From Solimonas sp. K1W22B-7 (lineage in GTDB: Bacteria; Pseudomonadota; Gammaproteobacteria; Nevskiales; Nevskiaceae): DNA of 64,000 bases. Where the stretch lies: positions 310,001 through 374,000 of the forward strand of contig NZ_CP031704.1 in NCBI RefSeq assembly GCF_003428335.1, in the 5' to 3' direction. The position numbers and the translations under genes were made by a program. The number at the start of each line of letters is the position of its first letter. The stretch's first letter is position 1. The notes beneath the pieces are model-generated. The model had not been told where the DNA came from and did no database searches. It was given only the letters and a program-made list of their open reading frames with translations. Shown here piece after piece: positions 10,398 through 18,250 of the stretch.

Positions 10398-10486
10398 CCG
10401 TTCACACCGAGTAGCGCCGCGAAGCGTCGCGTATCGAGGTGCGCGCGTGCCTCGATACGCCGCTTCGCGGCACTCGGCATGAACGG
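10398..10486. repeat. dispersed palindromic repeat, type A copy 1
   Basis: A long imperfect palindrome with ends CCGTTCA...GAGTAGC and GC...CTCGGCATGAACGG, and an inner pair CGTATCGAGG / CCTCGATACG. A close relative lies at 18078-18165. It sits between two convergent genes and could fold into a strong hairpin on either strand, so it may also end transcription. Confidence 0.85.
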
Positions 10487-10508
10487 GTAGTTGGTTTCTG
10501 ACTCCCGC

Positions 10509-12155
10509 TCAGCGCGCCTTCAGGAAAACCGGATTCCCCAGCGTCGTCCTTGCCTGATCATCCTTGGTCTCCACCCGCCAGAACGTCCCCAGCGGCCCCT
10601 CCTGTTCCGGCTGGCGCTGCACCACCAGCTCGTGCACGAAGGGATCGGTGGCGATCGCCACGCTGCGGTACTGCCGGCCGTTGCGGAAGTAGCGCAGCGT
10701 CTGCCCGGCACCGCCGGTGACCACCGTGCGCAGCGTGACCTGTTCGGTGTCGTTCACCCGCAGCGTGTCGCCGAAGATGCCGGACTGTCCGTCGATGGCA
10801 TGCGCCTCGAACTCCAGCGCCGGGCTGCGCGCGACGCCGCGGGTGCGCACGTAGGCGTGGCCGGCCTGGATCGCGCGGGTCAGCGCGGCGCGCGACAGTT
10901 CCGTGGCGTAGACCGCGGTGGCGGAGCTGCCGTAGCCCTTGCGCTCGCGCTGGTCCTCGGCGTCCACGCCCTTGGAATCGGAGCCGCTGACGCCGGTGAT
11001 GCGGTAGCCCTCGGAAAGCTTGCGCTCCCACAGGTCGATCGCGGTCTGCATGAAGGGGTTCTCGATGCCCAGCGGCAGCGGGATCGGCAGGCCCAGGTCG
11101 CCGGCCTCGGTGATCAGCGGGCCGTTGAGGATTTCGATCGTGTCCACCTGCGCCCAGTCGATGGCGTCTTCCAGCTCGAAGGCGCAGCCGCGGCAGAAGT
11201 TGGCGAACAGCGGGCCGGGAAAGGTGGTGGGGTGGTTGACCTGGAACAGCGCACCCTCGCGCTTGGCGGCCTTCTGGATCGCGCCCAGGGTCACGTCCTC
11301 GAAGCCGTGGCGGTACTCCAGCACGCCCGGGGTTTCGCCATGGGTCATGGCATGGCCGTGGTAGGTGATGATCTCGCGGCCGGGCCACACCACCAGGTCG
11401 GGATTGGCGCGCTGCATCGCGCCGAGACGGCGCCAGTGCTCGCCGGTGACGTACTCGGTGACCATCAGGAAATCGAGCTGCGCGGCGCGTGCCTGTGCGA
11501 TGAAGCCGGCGTCGTCGGGCGCGTTGGGGTTGGAGTGGTAGCCGTGCATGTGGAAGTCGCCGTGGTACCAGCCGGCGGTGCGGCGCGCGACGTGGTTGCG
11601 GTCCACCGGGTCCGAGGCCGGTAGCGTGCCGCCGGCCGCCTTGCACTCGACCTTCACCGTCCAGTCGGCGCCGCCGGGGCCCACGGCGGCGATGCCCAGG
11701 TCGGCATACCAGGTGCCGGGGCGGATCGTGCCGGGCACGTAGCCACGCTCGGCACGTCCGGCCTCGACGTAGACCGGCTCCTGGCCGTTGTCGATGCGGC
11801 CCTGGCGCGAGCCGGACCAGCCGCGAAAGCCCGCGGCGTTGCGGTAGCCGTGCTCGTCCCAGAGGCCCAGGTCCAGGGTGGTGGCGGTCAGCGGTGTGGA
11901 CGGCAGCGGCAGGCGCTCGCTCCAGCCGTAGGACAGCTCGATGCGCCCGGTGCCGGTGCCGACCACGAAGGGCAGTTCGCGGTAGGTCTTGGCGTCGCCT
12001 GTCGCGGCGCTGCCGCTGAGTTCCAGCGCCGGCAGTCCGGGGGCGCAGTTCACCTCCGCTGCGGGTGGCGCGGCGCCGGAAGATTCGCTGTTGCCGCCGC
12101 AGGCGGCCAGCAGCGGCAGGAGGGTGACGGCAAGGCAGCTGCGAAAGGTCGGCAT
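10509..12155 (-). CDS. CehA/McbA-type PHP-domain metallohydrolase lipoprotein
   Basis: A 548-residue exported lipoprotein: the signal peptide ends in LLAACGG. The central and C-terminal parts form a PHP metal-dependent phosphoesterase-like domain, with metal ligands in YHGDFHMHGYHSNP near residue 200, a MVTEY segment, FQVNHP and VSGSDSKG. This is the CehA/McbA group, some members of which hydrolyse carbamate or amide compounds; the substrate here cannot be read. Its start lies only about 70 bases from the divergent beta-lactamase-like gene. Confidence 0.87.
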   Translation of the reverse strand: MPTFRSCLAVTLLPLLAACGGNSESSGAAPPAAEVNCAPGLPALELSGSAATGDAKTYRELPFVVGTGTGRIELSYGWSERLPLPSTPLTATTLDLGLWDEHGYRNAAGFRGWSGSRQGRIDNGQEPVYVEAGRAERGYVPGTIRPGTWYADLGIAAVGPGGADWTVKVECKAAGGTLPASDPVDRNHVARRTAGWYHGDFHMHGYHSNPNAPDDAGFIAQARAAQLDFLMVTEYVTGEHWRRLGAMQRANPDLVVWPGREIITYHGHAMTHGETPGVLEYRHGFEDVTLGAIQKAAKREGALFQVNHPTTFPGPLFANFCRGCAFELEDAIDWAQVDTIEILNGPLITEAGDLGLPIPLPLGIENPFMQTAIDLWERKLSEGYRITGVSGSDSKGVDAEDQRERKGYGSSATAVYATELSRAALTRAIQAGHAYVRTRGVARSPALEFEAHAIDGQSGIFGDTLRVNDTEQVTLRTVVTGGAGQTLRYFRNGRQYRSVAIATDPFVHELVVQRQPEQEGPLGTFWRVETKDDQARTTLGNPVFLKAR

Positions 12156-12224
12156 GGGGCTTATTTTGTGACATCGGATGAAGCCCGTGTGAACATGTAT
12201 TCCCGACGGGCAGGGGGCGCTCTC

Positions 12225-13502
12225 ATGATCATCAAGGCCGCGCAGGACGCGGGATTCCTGAAGAACTACAAGGTCCGCGTGCCGGCGGACCTCGACGGCG
12301 TCACCACCGTCGACACCGCGCGCGAGGGCGCCGCCGCCAGGGCCGGCCTGCGGCCGGCGGATGTCGAGGCGATCTGGACGGCCGTGCAGGACCTCTACCG
12401 CAGCCGCGCCTTCCCCGGCATTTCCTTCTGCCTGCGCCGCCGTGGCGAGGTGGTGCTGCACCGCACACTGGGACATGCCCGCGGCAACGGCCCGTTCGAC
12501 GTGCGCAACGCGCCCAAGACGCCGATGGCGCTGGATACCCCGGTCTGCCTGTTCTCGGCCTCCAAGGCCGTCACCGCGGTGCTGGTGCACAAGCTGGCCG
12601 AGGAGGGTGGGCTGGACCTGGACCAGCGCGTCAGCCACTACATCCCCGCCTTCGGCCAGCGCGGCAAGCAGGACACCACCGTGGCCGAGGTGCTGGCGCA
12701 CCGCGGCGGCTTTCCGCAGATCCGCGTGCCCAGGGCGGAGAAGCGCGTGGAGATCCTGCTGGACTGGGACGGCGTGATCGACCGCATCTGCCGCGCCCCG
12801 CCGACCCACCCGCGGCGCATGGCCTACCACGCCATCAGCGGCGGGTTCATCCTGGCAGAACTGATCCAGCGCATCACCGGCGCCTCGGTGCAGTCCTACC
12901 TCGACACGCGCTTCCGCGAGCCGCTGGGACTGAAGCACTTCACCTACGGCCTGCCGCTGCAGCACCGCGACACGGCGGCGCTGAACTACGCCGCCGGGCA
13001 GCCGGTGCGCTTCCCGCTGTCGTCGATCGTGGAGAAGGTGCTGATCGTGCCCTTCGAGCAGGTGGTGGAGTCCTCCAACTCGGCGGCCTTCATGGACGCC
13101 GTGATTCCCGCCGGCAACCTCTACGCCACCGCCGAGGAGCTGTCGCGCTTCTTCCAGGTGATGCTGGACGACGGCTGCTGGCAGGGCCGCCGCCTGCTCA
13201 AGACCGAGACCCTGAAGCGCGCCGTGAAGCCGAAGTGGCGCATCGCCCTGGACGGCTCCCTGATGATCCCCATGCGCTACAGCGAGGGCATGATGCTGGG
13301 CGCCAACCCGGTGGGCCTCTACGGCCCTGCGAGCCGCCACGCCTACGGCCACCTGGGTTTCATGAGCATCCTGGGCTGGGCCGACCCCGAGCGCGAGATG
13401 TCCTGTGCCCTGCTGACCACCGGCAAGGCCCTGCTGGGCACCCACCTGATTACTTTGGGCAAGCTGCTGGCGACACTCTCGGACCGCTGCAAGACCGGTT
13501 GA
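12225..13502 (+). CDS. serine hydrolase, beta-lactamase class C / EstB-like
   Basis: A 425-residue protein of the penicillin-binding-protein-like serine hydrolase superfamily. The SxxK motif is FSASK, with the nucleophilic Ser near residue 110. A YHAISGG segment stands in the place of the YxN motif and HLGF serves as the HxG-like motif. There is no signal peptide, which points to a cytoplasmic esterase rather than a periplasmic beta-lactamase. Such proteins are common in bacteria that degrade esters and lipids. I chose the ATG at 12225, preceded by an AGGGGG ribosome site; an ATG 30 bases upstream is possible. Confidence 0.86.
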   Translation: MIIKAAQDAGFLKNYKVRVPADLDGVTTVDTAREGAAARAGLRPADVEAIWTAVQDLYRSRAFPGISFCLRRRGEVVLHRTLGHARGNGPFDVRNAPKTPMALDTPVCLFSASKAVTAVLVHKLAEEGGLDLDQRVSHYIPAFGQRGKQDTTVAEVLAHRGGFPQIRVPRAEKRVEILLDWDGVIDRICRAPPTHPRRMAYHAISGGFILAELIQRITGASVQSYLDTRFREPLGLKHFTYGLPLQHRDTAALNYAAGQPVRFPLSSIVEKVLIVPFEQVVESSNSAAFMDAVIPAGNLYATAEELSRFFQVMLDDGCWQGRRLLKTETLKRAVKPKWRIALDGSLMIPMRYSEGMMLGANPVGLYGPASRHAYGHLGFMSILGWADPEREMSCALLTTGKALLGTHLITLGKLLATLSDRCKTG

Positions 13503-13513
13503 GGCCGGCCAAG

Positions 13514-13552
13514 AAAAAACCCGCCGGCAGCCTCTCGGCGCCGGCGGGTTTT
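13514..13552. terminator. bidirectional terminator between convergent genes
   Basis: CCCGCCGGC / GCCGGCGGG form a nine-base stem, flanked by an A-run on the left (13514-13519) and a T-run on the right. It serves both the hydrolase gene and the SWIB gene. Confidence 0.92.
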
Positions 13553-13565
13553 GGGTACTGCAGTG

Positions 13566-13985
13566 TTACTTGACGTGCTTGTTGACGAGCTTCGTCATTT
13601 CGAACATCGAGACCTGGCTCTTGCCGCCGAAGATCACCTTCAGCTTGGCATCGGCGTTGATCTGGCGACGGTTCTTCTGGTCCTGCAGACCGTTCTTCTT
13701 GATGTAGTCCCAAATGCGCTTGGTCAGCTCGCCACGGCTCAGCGAGGTCGCGCCGACGATGCCGGCGAGGTCCGCGCTCAGGGCGACCGGCTGGGCGATA
13801 CCACCGCCAGCAACGCGCTTCTTCGCCTTGGGAGCAGCCTTCTTTGCAGCAGCCTTCGGGGCAGCCTTCTTGGCGGGCGCCGCCTTCTTTGCAACAGCCT
13901 TCTTGGCCGGAGCCTTCTTGGCCACAGCCTTCTTGGCGGGGGCCTTCTTTGCAGCCGGTTTCTTCGCAGCCTTCTTAACAGCCAT
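13566..13985 (-). CDS. SWIB/MDM2 domain protein with histone H1-like lysine/alanine tail
   Basis: A 139-residue protein. Residues 1-58 are a run of KKA, AKK and PAKK repeats like the tail of histone H1. Residues about 65-139 form a SWIB/MDM2 fold, with LSRGELTKRIWDYIKKNGLQDQ and KNRRQI followed by an Asp-rich turn. The tail should bind DNA and the SWIB domain is a protein-interaction fold of eukaryotic chromatin remodellers. Relatives occur in chlamydiae and some proteobacteria, where they are thought to act as nucleoid proteins. It has its own terminator and a long upstream region, so it is probably a single-gene unit. Confidence 0.93.
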   Translation of the reverse strand: MAVKKAAKKPAAKKAPAKKAVAKKAPAKKAVAKKAAPAKKAAPKAAAKKAAPKAKKRVAGGGIAQPVALSADLAGIVGATSLSRGELTKRIWDYIKKNGLQDQKNRRQINADAKLKVIFGGKSQVSMFEMTKLVNKHVK

Positions 13986-14693
13986 TCTCTGCTCCTCTCT
14001 TCCTGGACTTGAGATCGCTCTGCGACGCAGAGCGTGCGGGACGGAGATTTACACGAAATTTGCTCTGTGCGCGAGTGTTTCGTAACAGGCCCTCCAAAGG
14101 GGGAGGGCCCGAGGGAGCGCCCCGGGGACGGCGATGCCCTTCACGCGAGAGCGATTCGCAGGAAAAGCGCGGAGACTTCTGCAGCGGGATCCGACGGCAT
14201 GAGCGTCTGTTCCCTGGTGGTCTGCGAGGTTGCCGGAGAAGCCGCTTTCCCCTCGGAAAACACACCGGGAGAGTGCTGCGGCGCATGCATTTTTCTTCCT
14301 CTGCAACGCTGCATCGCGACCTGCGAAAGTTCGCGTGCCTGGACGGCTCGCGCGCCGCAATCGCCGCTCGCGCCGAAGCGCTTTGCACCCCGGCGCAGCG
14401 ACGCTGCGCTGGCCGAGTTGCGCCCCCCGCTGAAGGTCTGCCGCGCGCTTCCTGCGCACGGGAACGTGCCACCCCACCCCGCGCTGATCACTGCGATGGC
14501 GCGCGGCATCGGGATCCTTGCTGTGGTGCAGCAGTGTGTCGGGGGCGCCCCTCCGCCTTTCGGACCATGCCGGGTGGGCGCCGCCGCGTCACGCTGTCCG
14601 CCACGGTCCCCCTGCAGCGTCGCCGCGGTCCTGTCGCCCGGCGTGGCTTGTGCAGGACACTGTGTCGGACGCTGGGCCCTGGGGAGAGAAGGG
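13986..14693. other. 708-base region without a recognised gene
   Basis: Open frames exist on both strands, but they lack ribosome sites, recognisable domains and a normal codon pattern, and several overlap one another. The left end should hold the promoter and leader of the SWIB gene. The right end leads into the small gene at 14694. I see no RNA gene, repeat or insertion sequence in it. Confidence 0.5.
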
Positions 14694-15119
14694 ATGACGA
14701 TGAACACGATGCCGCTGATGCCCGAGCAGGCCCTGCTGGCCTATCGCGACTTCCTGCGGCAGGTGCTGACCGAAGTGGTCGGCCAGATGCGCGGCGAGGC
14801 CAGCCTGTCGCGCCTGATGCAGGCCATGCAGGTCTACTGGGACGCCTGCTTCGACCGCCGCAGCCAGCGCACCGCCGCCGTGCAGGCCGCCGCCGGCACG
14901 CGCTACGCCGAGCAGTTCGAGTCCCTGGGCCAGCCCTTCCTCAAGCTGCTGCGCGCCGAGCTGGCGCAGATCGGCTGCCCCGAGGCCGACGCACTGAGCC
15001 GCGACGTCTACCTCTGCGCCCGCAACATCACGGTGGAAGAGGCCCGCACCGGCCGCCGCGAGATGCAGAACCGGCAGAACGTGCTGTACCTGCTGCGGCA
15101 TTCGGCGCTGGAGAGCTGA
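14694..15119 (+). CDS. hypothetical helical protein, unrecognised
   Basis: A 141-residue, mostly helical soluble protein with no family I recognise. Its end (about 85-130, with ARNITVEEARTGRRE) is rich in charged helices and resembles the effector domains of TetR-type regulators in style only; there is no helix-turn-helix. GGAGAGAAGGG precedes the ATG. A second ATG two codons later is equally possible. A CCCCTCTCC / GGAGAGGGG hairpin follows the stop at 15124-15160. The AraC gene downstream is on the same strand, 75 bases away. Confidence 0.66.
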   Translation: MTMNTMPLMPEQALLAYRDFLRQVLTEVVGQMRGEASLSRLMQAMQVYWDACFDRRSQRTAAVQAAAGTRYAEQFESLGQPFLKLLRAELAQIGCPEADALSRDVYLCARNITVEEARTGRREMQNRQNVLYLLRHSALES

Positions 15120-15194
15120 GCTTCTTGTCTCCCCTCTCCGTGTCCGGGAGAGGGGACTAAAAGCCTCGTCGCCGGTTGTGGCATCGTATCCGCC

Positions 15195-16241
15195 ATGACC
15201 CAGGCCCCCGCAGCCGGCACGCCAGACGCCGCCGAAGATCCGCGCTACGAAGCCGCGATCTTCCCGGTCTTCCTGCTGCAGACCCTGGCGCAGGTCGCCG
15301 CCAGCCGCGGCATCGAGCCGCAGACCCTGTGCCGCGGCCTGGGCTTCCACGCCGAGGACCTGGACGACCCCGCCTTCCGCGTCTCCTATCGCCAGGCCAG
15401 CCTGATGATCCGCCGTGCCCTGCAGCTGGTGCCGGGCGATGGCCTGGGCCTGGCCGTGGGCAACCGCAACGTGCTGGGCACCCTGGGCCTGCTCGGGCAT
15501 GCGGTGTCGCTGTGCCCCACCCTGGGCGATGCCTTCGATATCGGCATGCGCTACCAGGTGGTGGCGGGCGGCATCACCCAGTCCAGCGTGCGGCTGTCGG
15601 GCAACGAGGTCTGGGTGGAGGCGGGCTTCCGTTTCCCCGACGTGGAAATCCAGGTTTTCGCCGTGGAGGAGCTGTTCGCCAGCCTGCTGGTCTACGGCCG
15701 CAGCCTGGTGGGCAAGGACTTCACGCCGCTGCGCGTGGAGCTGGCCTACCCGGCACCGGCCTACGCTGCGCAGTACGGCAGCCTGTTCGGTTGCCCGCTG
15801 CGCTTCGGCGCGGAGCAGAACCGCTGCGCGATCGAGGCGCGCTGGCTGATGCACGAACTGCCCAACCACAACCCGCTGGCGCTGAAGCAGGTGCTGGCGC
15901 TGCTGGAAACCGAACACACCCAGGTGCGGCAGAAACTCGACCTGGCCGCCACGGTGGAGCGTGCCATCGAAAGGGCCCTGCGGCGCGGTCCCAGCCTGGA
16001 GCACATCGCCGGCGAGCTGAACATGAGCAGCCGTACCCTGCGCCGCCGCCTGGGCGAACAGGGCCTCAGTTTCGAGACCCTGCTCAACAACGTGCGCCGC
16101 ACGCGGGTGATGAGCCTGCTGATGAATCCGGAGCTGCCGGTCGAGCGCGTCGCCGAGCAGTCCGGCTACGCCGACGTGCGCAGCTTCCGCCGCGCCTTCA
16201 AGCGCTGGACCGGCGTCAGCCCCAGCGAATTCCGGCAGTAG
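15195..16241 (+). CDS. AraC family transcriptional regulator with arabinose-binding-like N domain
   Basis: A 348-residue regulator. The N-terminal two thirds match the large ligand-binding domain found in OruR/ArgR-type AraC proteins. The C-terminal AraC DNA-binding domain (about 245-345) has two helix-turn-helix units: LEHIAGELNMSSRTLRRRLGE, then VERVAEQSGYADVRSFRRAFKRW. Members often control fatty-acid, ester or amino-acid catabolic genes. Here the next gene on the strand is the DUF2505 gene, a possible target. Confidence 0.92.
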   Translation: MTQAPAAGTPDAAEDPRYEAAIFPVFLLQTLAQVAASRGIEPQTLCRGLGFHAEDLDDPAFRVSYRQASLMIRRALQLVPGDGLGLAVGNRNVLGTLGLLGHAVSLCPTLGDAFDIGMRYQVVAGGITQSSVRLSGNEVWVEAGFRFPDVEIQVFAVEELFASLLVYGRSLVGKDFTPLRVELAYPAPAYAAQYGSLFGCPLRFGAEQNRCAIEARWLMHELPNHNPLALKQVLALLETEHTQVRQKLDLAATVERAIERALRRGPSLEHIAGELNMSSRTLRRRLGEQGLSFETLLNNVRRTRVMSLLMNPELPVERVAEQSGYADVRSFRRAFKRWTGVSPSEFRQ

Positions 16242-16315
16242 ATCCGGCGCATCGACAAGGGCGGCGCGCTGCTGCAAAGTTGCGCCACAAGACAAGATCC
16301 AAGGAGAAGCGCCCC

Positions 16316-16804
16316 ATGCAGTTCTCGTACAAGCAGACGTTCGACAAGGACGCCGCCACCGTGCTGAAGATGTTCTGCGATCCGGCCTATCACAAGGCCC
16401 TGCAGGAGGCGATGGGCGCCACCGGCTACCGCCAGGTGGAGCACAGCGACGACGGCACGCGCTTCATGATCAAGATGAGCTACGAGGTGAAGTCCACCGC
16501 GCCGCTGCCGGGTTTCGCCAAGAAGATCCTCGGCGAGACCACCGCCGTCACCCAGACCGAGCGCTGGGACCGCTCCACCAAGAAGGGCGAAGTGGTGGTG
16601 GAGCCCAGGGGCCTGCCCGGCAAGATCCGCTGTGCCACCTCCATCGCCGACACCGCCGGCGGCAGCGCCAAGACCTTCGACTGGGACGTGGCCGTCAAGA
16701 TCCCGCTGGTCGGCGGCAAGCTCGAAGACCTGATCGTCGGCGACATCAAGCAGAAGGATCCGATCGACGCGGCGACGGGGCGCAAGCTGCTCGAGAAGTA
16801 TTGA
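16316..16804 (+). CDS. DUF2505 family protein (SRPBCC-like)
   Basis: A 162-residue protein beginning MQFSYKQTFDKDAATVLKMF, typical of DUF2505. The family is predicted to have the START/SRPBCC helix-grip fold that binds lipids or hydrophobic ligands. An AAGGAG ribosome site lies nine bases before the ATG at 16316. It follows the AraC regulator by 74 bases and may be co-transcribed with it. The molecular role is not known. Confidence 0.84.
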   Translation: MQFSYKQTFDKDAATVLKMFCDPAYHKALQEAMGATGYRQVEHSDDGTRFMIKMSYEVKSTAPLPGFAKKILGETTAVTQTERWDRSTKKGEVVVEPRGLPGKIRCATSIADTAGGSAKTFDWDVAVKIPLVGGKLEDLIVGDIKQKDPIDAATGRKLLEKY

Positions 16805-16819
16805 GGCGGTGAGTTGTTT

Positions 16820-16890
16820 TAGGAGCGGCTGTCAGCCGCGAGGGCCGGTGGTCATGATGACCTCCCTTCGCGGCTGACAGCCGCTCCTAC
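16820..16890. repeat. dispersed palindromic repeat, type B copy 1
   Basis: Near-perfect inverted repeat with outer arms TAGGAGCGGCTGTCAGCCGCG and its complement around a 29-base centre. This REP-like family (GTAGGAGCGGCT...) is common in Pseudomonas and Xanthomonas relatives. A second copy is at 21923-21994. It lies between convergent genes. Confidence 0.9.
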
Positions 16891-16899
16891 ATCCGTTGT

Positions 16900-18030
16900 T
16901 TACTCCCGCACCAGCCGCAGCAGCGTCACTTCCGTCTTCGTTCCCAGCCGCAGCGGCGGCCCCCAGCTGCCGCTGCCGGCGCTGACGTAGACCCACATCC
17001 TGCCGCGCCGCGACAGGCCCAGCGCATGCGGGGCGTGGATCTTCCTCACCGCCAGCGTCCAGGGAAAGAACTGCCCGCCGTGCGTGTGCCCGGACAGCTG
17101 CAGGTCGAAGCCCGCGTCGGCGGCGTCCACCGCCAGCTTGGGGTGATGCGACAGCAGCAGGCGGAAGGCAGCGCCCTCGTCGCGGCCCGAGGCGCGGGCG
17201 GCATCCGGCCGCAGCGCCTCGCCGAAGGCCGCCATCGTCGGGTCGCTGACGCCGCCCACGATGAGGCGCGCGGAAGCCTGCTCCAGCAGCGCGTACTCGT
17301 TGACCAGGGTGCGGATCCCCAGCGAACGGAACTGTGCGCCCCAGGCGCGCAGGCCGGCATAGACCTCGTGATTGCCCGCCACGAAGAACACGCGCCCGGC
17401 CGGCTGCAGGTTTGCCAGCGGCGCCACCGCGTCAGCCAGGCCCCCGACCGGGCCGTCGACGATGTCGCCGGTCAGCGCGACCAGGTCGGGTTGCAGCGCG
17501 TTGGCCATGCGCACCACGCGCTCGACGTAGTCGCGGCCGATGGTGGGGCCCACGTGCAGGTCCGAGATCTGCACGATGCGGAAGCCTTCCAGCGCCGGAT
17601 CGAGGCCCGGCACCGGCACTTGCACCTCTACCGGCGTCGGCCCCCGGCGCGCGCCGAGAAAGCCCGCCAGCAGCGCCGCGATGGAGCCGCCCAGCACCAG
17701 CGCCGGGCCGTGTTGCAGCAGCGGCTGGTGCACGGCCGGCAGCGCGGAGCTGAGGGCCAGCAGCAGGTCGCGCGCCAGGCACAGCAGCAGCACGAAGTTG
17801 AGCCAGCCCATCGCCAGGTAACCGGCGACGTGCAGCGCGTCATCCACCGCGCCGCGCTCCTCGCGGCGCTCGCCCCAGTAGCGCACCGGCACGATCCAGA
17901 TCAGCAGGAAGGGCAGGGCCAGCAGCAGGCGAGGGATCAGGCCGTCGGTGAGGCGCCAGGCGAGGTAGGCGTAGAGCAGCGCCAGGACGCTGGTGAGGAC
18001 CAGGGTGAAGCGGGTGAAGAGGCGGGACAT
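16900..18030 (-). CDS. membrane-anchored metallophosphoesterase
   Basis: A 376-residue protein with several hydrophobic segments in the first 130 residues, followed by a calcineurin-like phosphoesterase domain. The metal-binding motifs are in order: QISDLHVGP, LTGDIVDG, VAGNHEVY, LLSHHP and SGHTHGGQF. This arrangement fits the YkuE/YaeI-like group of membrane metallophosphoesterases, some of which act on lipid phosphates. No neighbour suggests a specific substrate. Confidence 0.93.
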   Translation of the reverse strand: MSRLFTRFTLVLTSVLALLYAYLAWRLTDGLIPRLLLALPFLLIWIVPVRYWGERREERGAVDDALHVAGYLAMGWLNFVLLLCLARDLLLALSSALPAVHQPLLQHGPALVLGGSIAALLAGFLGARRGPTPVEVQVPVPGLDPALEGFRIVQISDLHVGPTIGRDYVERVVRMANALQPDLVALTGDIVDGPVGGLADAVAPLANLQPAGRVFFVAGNHEVYAGLRAWGAQFRSLGIRTLVNEYALLEQASARLIVGGVSDPTMAAFGEALRPDAARASGRDEGAAFRLLLSHHPKLAVDAADAGFDLQLSGHTHGGQFFPWTLAVRKIHAPHALGLSRRGRMWVYVSAGSGSWGPPLRLGTKTEVTLLRLVRE

Positions 18031-18077
18031 GGGGGGAGAGTAGCAGTGGCTGCAGTTTCGATTGCCGAATAACCAAA

Positions 18078-18165
18078 CCGTTCACGCCGAGTAGCGCCGC
18101 GTATCGAGGTGCCGCGGGGGGCGTGCCTCGATACGCCTGCTTCGCGGGCTACTCGGCATGAACGG
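18078..18165. repeat. dispersed palindromic repeat, type A copy 2
   Basis: It shares ends and inner arms with the copy at 10398-10486 (CCGTTCAcGCCGAGTAGCGCCGCG ... CTCGGCATGAACGG), with small differences in the centre. It lies between the metallophosphoesterase promoter side and the lectin terminator. Confidence 0.86.
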
Positions 18166-18185
18166 ACCGGTGGAACTGGCCTGAC

Positions 18186-18217
18186 AAAAGAAAAAGGCGG
18201 CCATCCCTGGCCGCCCG
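18186..18217 (-). terminator. terminator after lectin gene
   Basis: GGCGGCCA / TGGCCGCC stem with a four-base loop. Read on the minus strand it is followed by a TTTTTCTTTT tract. It terminates the lipase-lectin pair. Confidence 0.9.
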
Positions 18218-18250
18218 TAAAACCCCAAGCCCTAGCCTTGTGGTTGATCT

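Noticed and set aside
14009-15160. Overlapping plus-strand frames of more than 350 codons before the small gene at 14694
   Set aside because: They have no ribosome site, no domain and biased composition. Only the part after 14694 looks coding.
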